Shown piece by piece: positions 61,790-64,000 of a DNA stretch of 64,000 nt (the stretch's first letter is position 1; every line of letters starts with the position of its first letter). The stretch is from Calliopsis andreniformis (taxonomy: Eukaryota; Arthropoda; Insecta; Hymenoptera; Andrenidae). The notes below the pieces were generated by a model. The model was not told where the DNA came from. It did no database searches and saw only the letters and a list, made by a program, of their open reading frames with translations. Where the stretch lies: contig NW_027480440.1 in assembly GCF_051401765.1 (NCBI RefSeq), positions 558,001 to 622,000 of the forward strand. Reading direction: 5' to 3'. Position numbers and translations under genes: made by a program.

Positions 61790-64000
61790 GGATTGAGGAT
61801 TGAAGATTGAATATTGATGATAGAAGGTTGAGGATTGAGGATTGAGGATTGAGGATTGACGATTGAGGACTGAGTATTGATGATTGAAAATTGAGGATTG
61901 AGGATTGAGGATTGAAGATTCAGTATTGAGGATTGAAGATTGAGTATTGAGAATTGAGGATTGAGGATTGACTATGAGGGCTGAGGGTTGATGATTGCGG
62001 TTTGAGGACTGAGGCTTGAGGATTTAGGATTGAGGATTGAGAATTGAGAATTGAGGATGGGGACTGAGGGTTGAGGATTGAGGTTTGAGGAACGAGGATT
62101 GAGGATTGAGGATTGAGGGCAGAGGATTGACGATTGAGTATTAAAGATTGAGGATTGATGACTGACGATTGAGAATTGAGGATTGATGATTGCGGATTGA
62201 GGATTGAAGATTGAGTATTGAGGATTGAATATTGAGGATTGAGGATTGAGGGTTGAGGATTGAAGATTGAGAATTGAGGATTGAGGTTTGAAAATTGAGT
62301 ATTGACGATTGAAGATTGAGGATTGAGGATTGAGGATTGGAGATTGAGGACTGAGTGCTGAGGGTTGTGTGATGAGCATTGATGTTTGTGGGTGGTGATT
62401 TGAAGATTGAACATTGAGGATTGAGTGTTGAAAACTAAGAATTCAGGATATTCTGCTGAGTATTGAGAATTGAGTATTGATGGTTGAGTATTGAGGATTG
62501 ATGGTTGAGCGTTGTGTGTTGAATATTGAGGATTGGCGGATTGAGTATTGAAGATTGAGGACTGAGGACTGAGGATTGAGTATTGAGGATTGAGGATTGA
62601 GTATTGATGATTCAGGAATGAAGTTTGAGTATTGATGATTGAAGATTGCGGATTGATTATTAAGGGTTGATGATTGAGGGCGAGGACTGAGGGTTGAGGA
62701 TTGAAGACTGAGCGTTGAGCATTGAGGATTGAGCATTGAGGATTGAAGATTGAGGACTAGGGATTGAGGATTGAAGATTGAGGATTAAGGATTGAGGATT
62801 GGGGATTGGGGATCTAGCATTGGAGACTGATTATTGAGGATTGAAGGCTGAGGGTTGAGGATTGAGGATCGAGAATTGAGAATTGAAGATTGAGGATAGA
62901 GGATTCAGGATTGAGGATTGAGGATTGAAGATTGAGAATTGCGGATTGAGGATTGTCGATAGAGGATTGAGTATTGAGGATTGAGAATTGAGGATTGAGG
63001 ATTGAAGGTTGAGTATTGAAGATTGAAGATTGAGGATTGAGGATTGAGGATTGAACATTGAGGACTGAGTGTTGAGGGTTGTGTGATGGGAATTGATGTT
63101 TGTGGATAGAGATTTGAAGATTGCAGATTGAGTATTGTGTATCGAAAACTGCGAATTGAGGTTATTCTATTGAGGATTGAGGGTTGTCACCTGATTGTTG
63201 AGGACTGAGTGCTGAAGATTGAGGATTCAGGTCTGAGGATTCAGAATTGAGGTTTGAGGTCTGAGGATTGAGTATTGAGGATTGAAGATTGAGGATCAGG
63301 ACTGAGGATTGACGATTGAAGATTGAGTATTGAGGATTGAAGGTTGAGGATTGAGCATTGAGGATTGAAGATTGAGTATTGAGCACTGAAGATTGATGAT
63401 TGAGTGTTGAGGGTTGAAGATTGAGGATTGAGGATTGAGGACTGAGGATTGAGGATTGAGGATTGAAGATTGAGGATTGGGGATTGAAGATTGAGTATTG
63501 AGGATTCAAGATTGAGGATTGAGGATTGAGGATTGAGGATTGAGGATTGCGGATTGAGGATTGAGGATTGAGGATTCAGAATTGAGGTTTGAGGTCTGAG
63601 GATTGAGGATTGAGGATTGAAGATTGAGTATTGAGGATTGAAGATTGAGGATTGAGGATTGAGGATTGACGATTGAGGATGAGGTCTGAGGATTGACGAT
63701 TGAAGATTGAGTATTGAGGATTGAAGATTGATGATTGAGTGTTGAGGATTGAAGATTGAGGATTGAGGATTGAGGATTGAGGATTGAGGATTGAGGATTG
63801 AAGATTGAGGATTGGGGATTGAAGATTGAGTATTGAGTATTCAAGATTGAGGATTGATGACTGAGGATTGAGGATTGAGGACTGATGATTGCGGATTGAG
63901 GATTGAAGATTGAGTATTGAGGATTGAATATTGAGGATTGAGGATTGAGTATTGAGGATTGAAGATTGAGTATTGAGGATTGAAGATTGAGGATTGAGGA
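61790..64000 (+). repeat. Right-end mosaic
   Basis: About 62,030-62,900 follows the type C cassette (island 62,447 against 36,091, 38,593, 45,335 and 52,217). The 63,161 island matches the GGTTATT islands of cassette F. From about 63,570 the sequence follows 55,150-55,560. Three cassettes normally found in different contexts are therefore joined within 2.2 kb. The array continues past the window end. Confidence 0.7.

Larger units (their letters stand above)
1..64000 (+). repeat. Heptanucleotide satellite array, unit GGATTGA
   Basis: Every line of the window parses into tandem copies or close variants of GGATTGA (TCAATCC on the other strand). Common variants change the first three bases (AGATTGA, GTATTGA, GAATTGA, TGATTGA, GGGTTGA) or the central T (GGACTGA). 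Changes in the closing TGA (GGATTCA, GGATTGT) are less frequent. Six-base units such as GGACGA, GGACCA and GGATGA occur at recurrent places and shift the register by one. The array runs off both ends of the window, so its true length is at least 64 kb. Orientation never flips. No unique sequence, mobile element or gene interrupts it. The array is therefore simple-unit satellite DNA with higher-order structure. A heterochromatic location in a eukaryote is inferred, not shown. Confidence 0.97.
25850..64000 (+). repeat. Satellite domain 2
   Basis: From about 25,850 the same heptamer continues with a different palette. Diverged islands centred on GGATATT CTATTGA become frequent (47 of the 53 counted). 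New strings appear, such as GAATTCAGGATATT, TTATTAAGGG and GGGGATCTAG. The GATTTGGTGTTG string of domain 1 is no longer seen. The domain is a mosaic of cassettes reused at several spacings (listed separately) rather than one regular HOR. It runs off the right end of the window. Confidence 0.8.

Noticed and set aside
1..64000. Telomere repeat of the plant type
   Set aside because: The unit is also seven bases and G-rich, but GGATTGA differs from any rotation of TTTAGGG at several positions. The array also has complex HORs, unlike a telomerase-made end.
1..64000. CRISPR array
   Set aside because: There are no direct repeats separated by unique spacers. Everything between the repeated islands is the same heptamer satellite.
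1..64000. Triplex-forming mirror-repeat tract
   Set aside because: Two adjacent pyrimidines in every unit interrupt the purine strand, so no long homopurine mirror tract exists.
1..64000. tRNA, rRNA or other structured RNA genes, and transposon remnants
   Set aside because: No segment departs from the heptamer register enough to contain one. The most diverged islands still parse into sevens.
1..64000. Bacterial origin of the array
   Set aside because: Bacterial genomes can hold short heptamer repeats, but a 64 kb array without a gene and with nested HORs would be exceptional. This is rejected on plausibility, not proven.

Overview
The whole 64 kb window is one satellite DNA array. Its unit is a heptanucleotide, GGATTGA on the given strand (TCAATCC on the other). 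I found no unique-sequence gene, RNA gene, transposon, CRISPR array or flanking DNA. The array keeps one orientation from end to end: the given strand is rich in G and A and very poor in C, and I saw no inverted segment. The long open frames on the minus strand are a property of the repeat and are not annotated as genes. Seven is coprime with three, so TCAATCC reads as the same heptapeptide cycle (S-I-L-N-P-Q-S) in all three frames without a stop. The plus strand meets TGA every 21 bases in every frame.

The array is not uniform. Runs of perfect GGATTGA units, up to about 14 copies, alternate with variant heptamers, and the order of variants repeats over long distances. This shows several layers of higher-order repeats (HORs). 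Domain 1 (about 1-25,850) contains a direct duplication of about 9.6 kb (about 650-7,520 and 10,240-16,625), which itself carries a HOR of about 2.13 kb. After it come smaller duplications: 637 bp near 17.2-18.5 kb, and two copies about 2.32-2.36 kb apart between 19.9 and 23.7 kb. Domain 2 (about 25,850-64,000) has a different set of variants. It is a mosaic of cassettes of 0.3-3.7 kb reused at different spacings, including one at 34.1, 43.3 and 50.3 kb.

The most distinctive component is a family of diverged islands, at least 53 copies, centred on GGATATT CTATTGA. Each is a stretch of up to about 30 strongly diverged heptamers that still keep the 7-base register. They fall into five subtypes, which serve as landmarks for the HOR structure. 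Most lie in domain 2.

A simple satellite of this size with nested HORs fits eukaryotic heterochromatin (centromeric, pericentromeric, subtelomeric or sex-chromosome DNA) far better than a prokaryote. Nothing here identifies the species or the chromosomal position. Boundaries of repeat blocks were read by eye and are usually good to a few tens of bases. Offsets between landmarks were counted directly from the coordinates.
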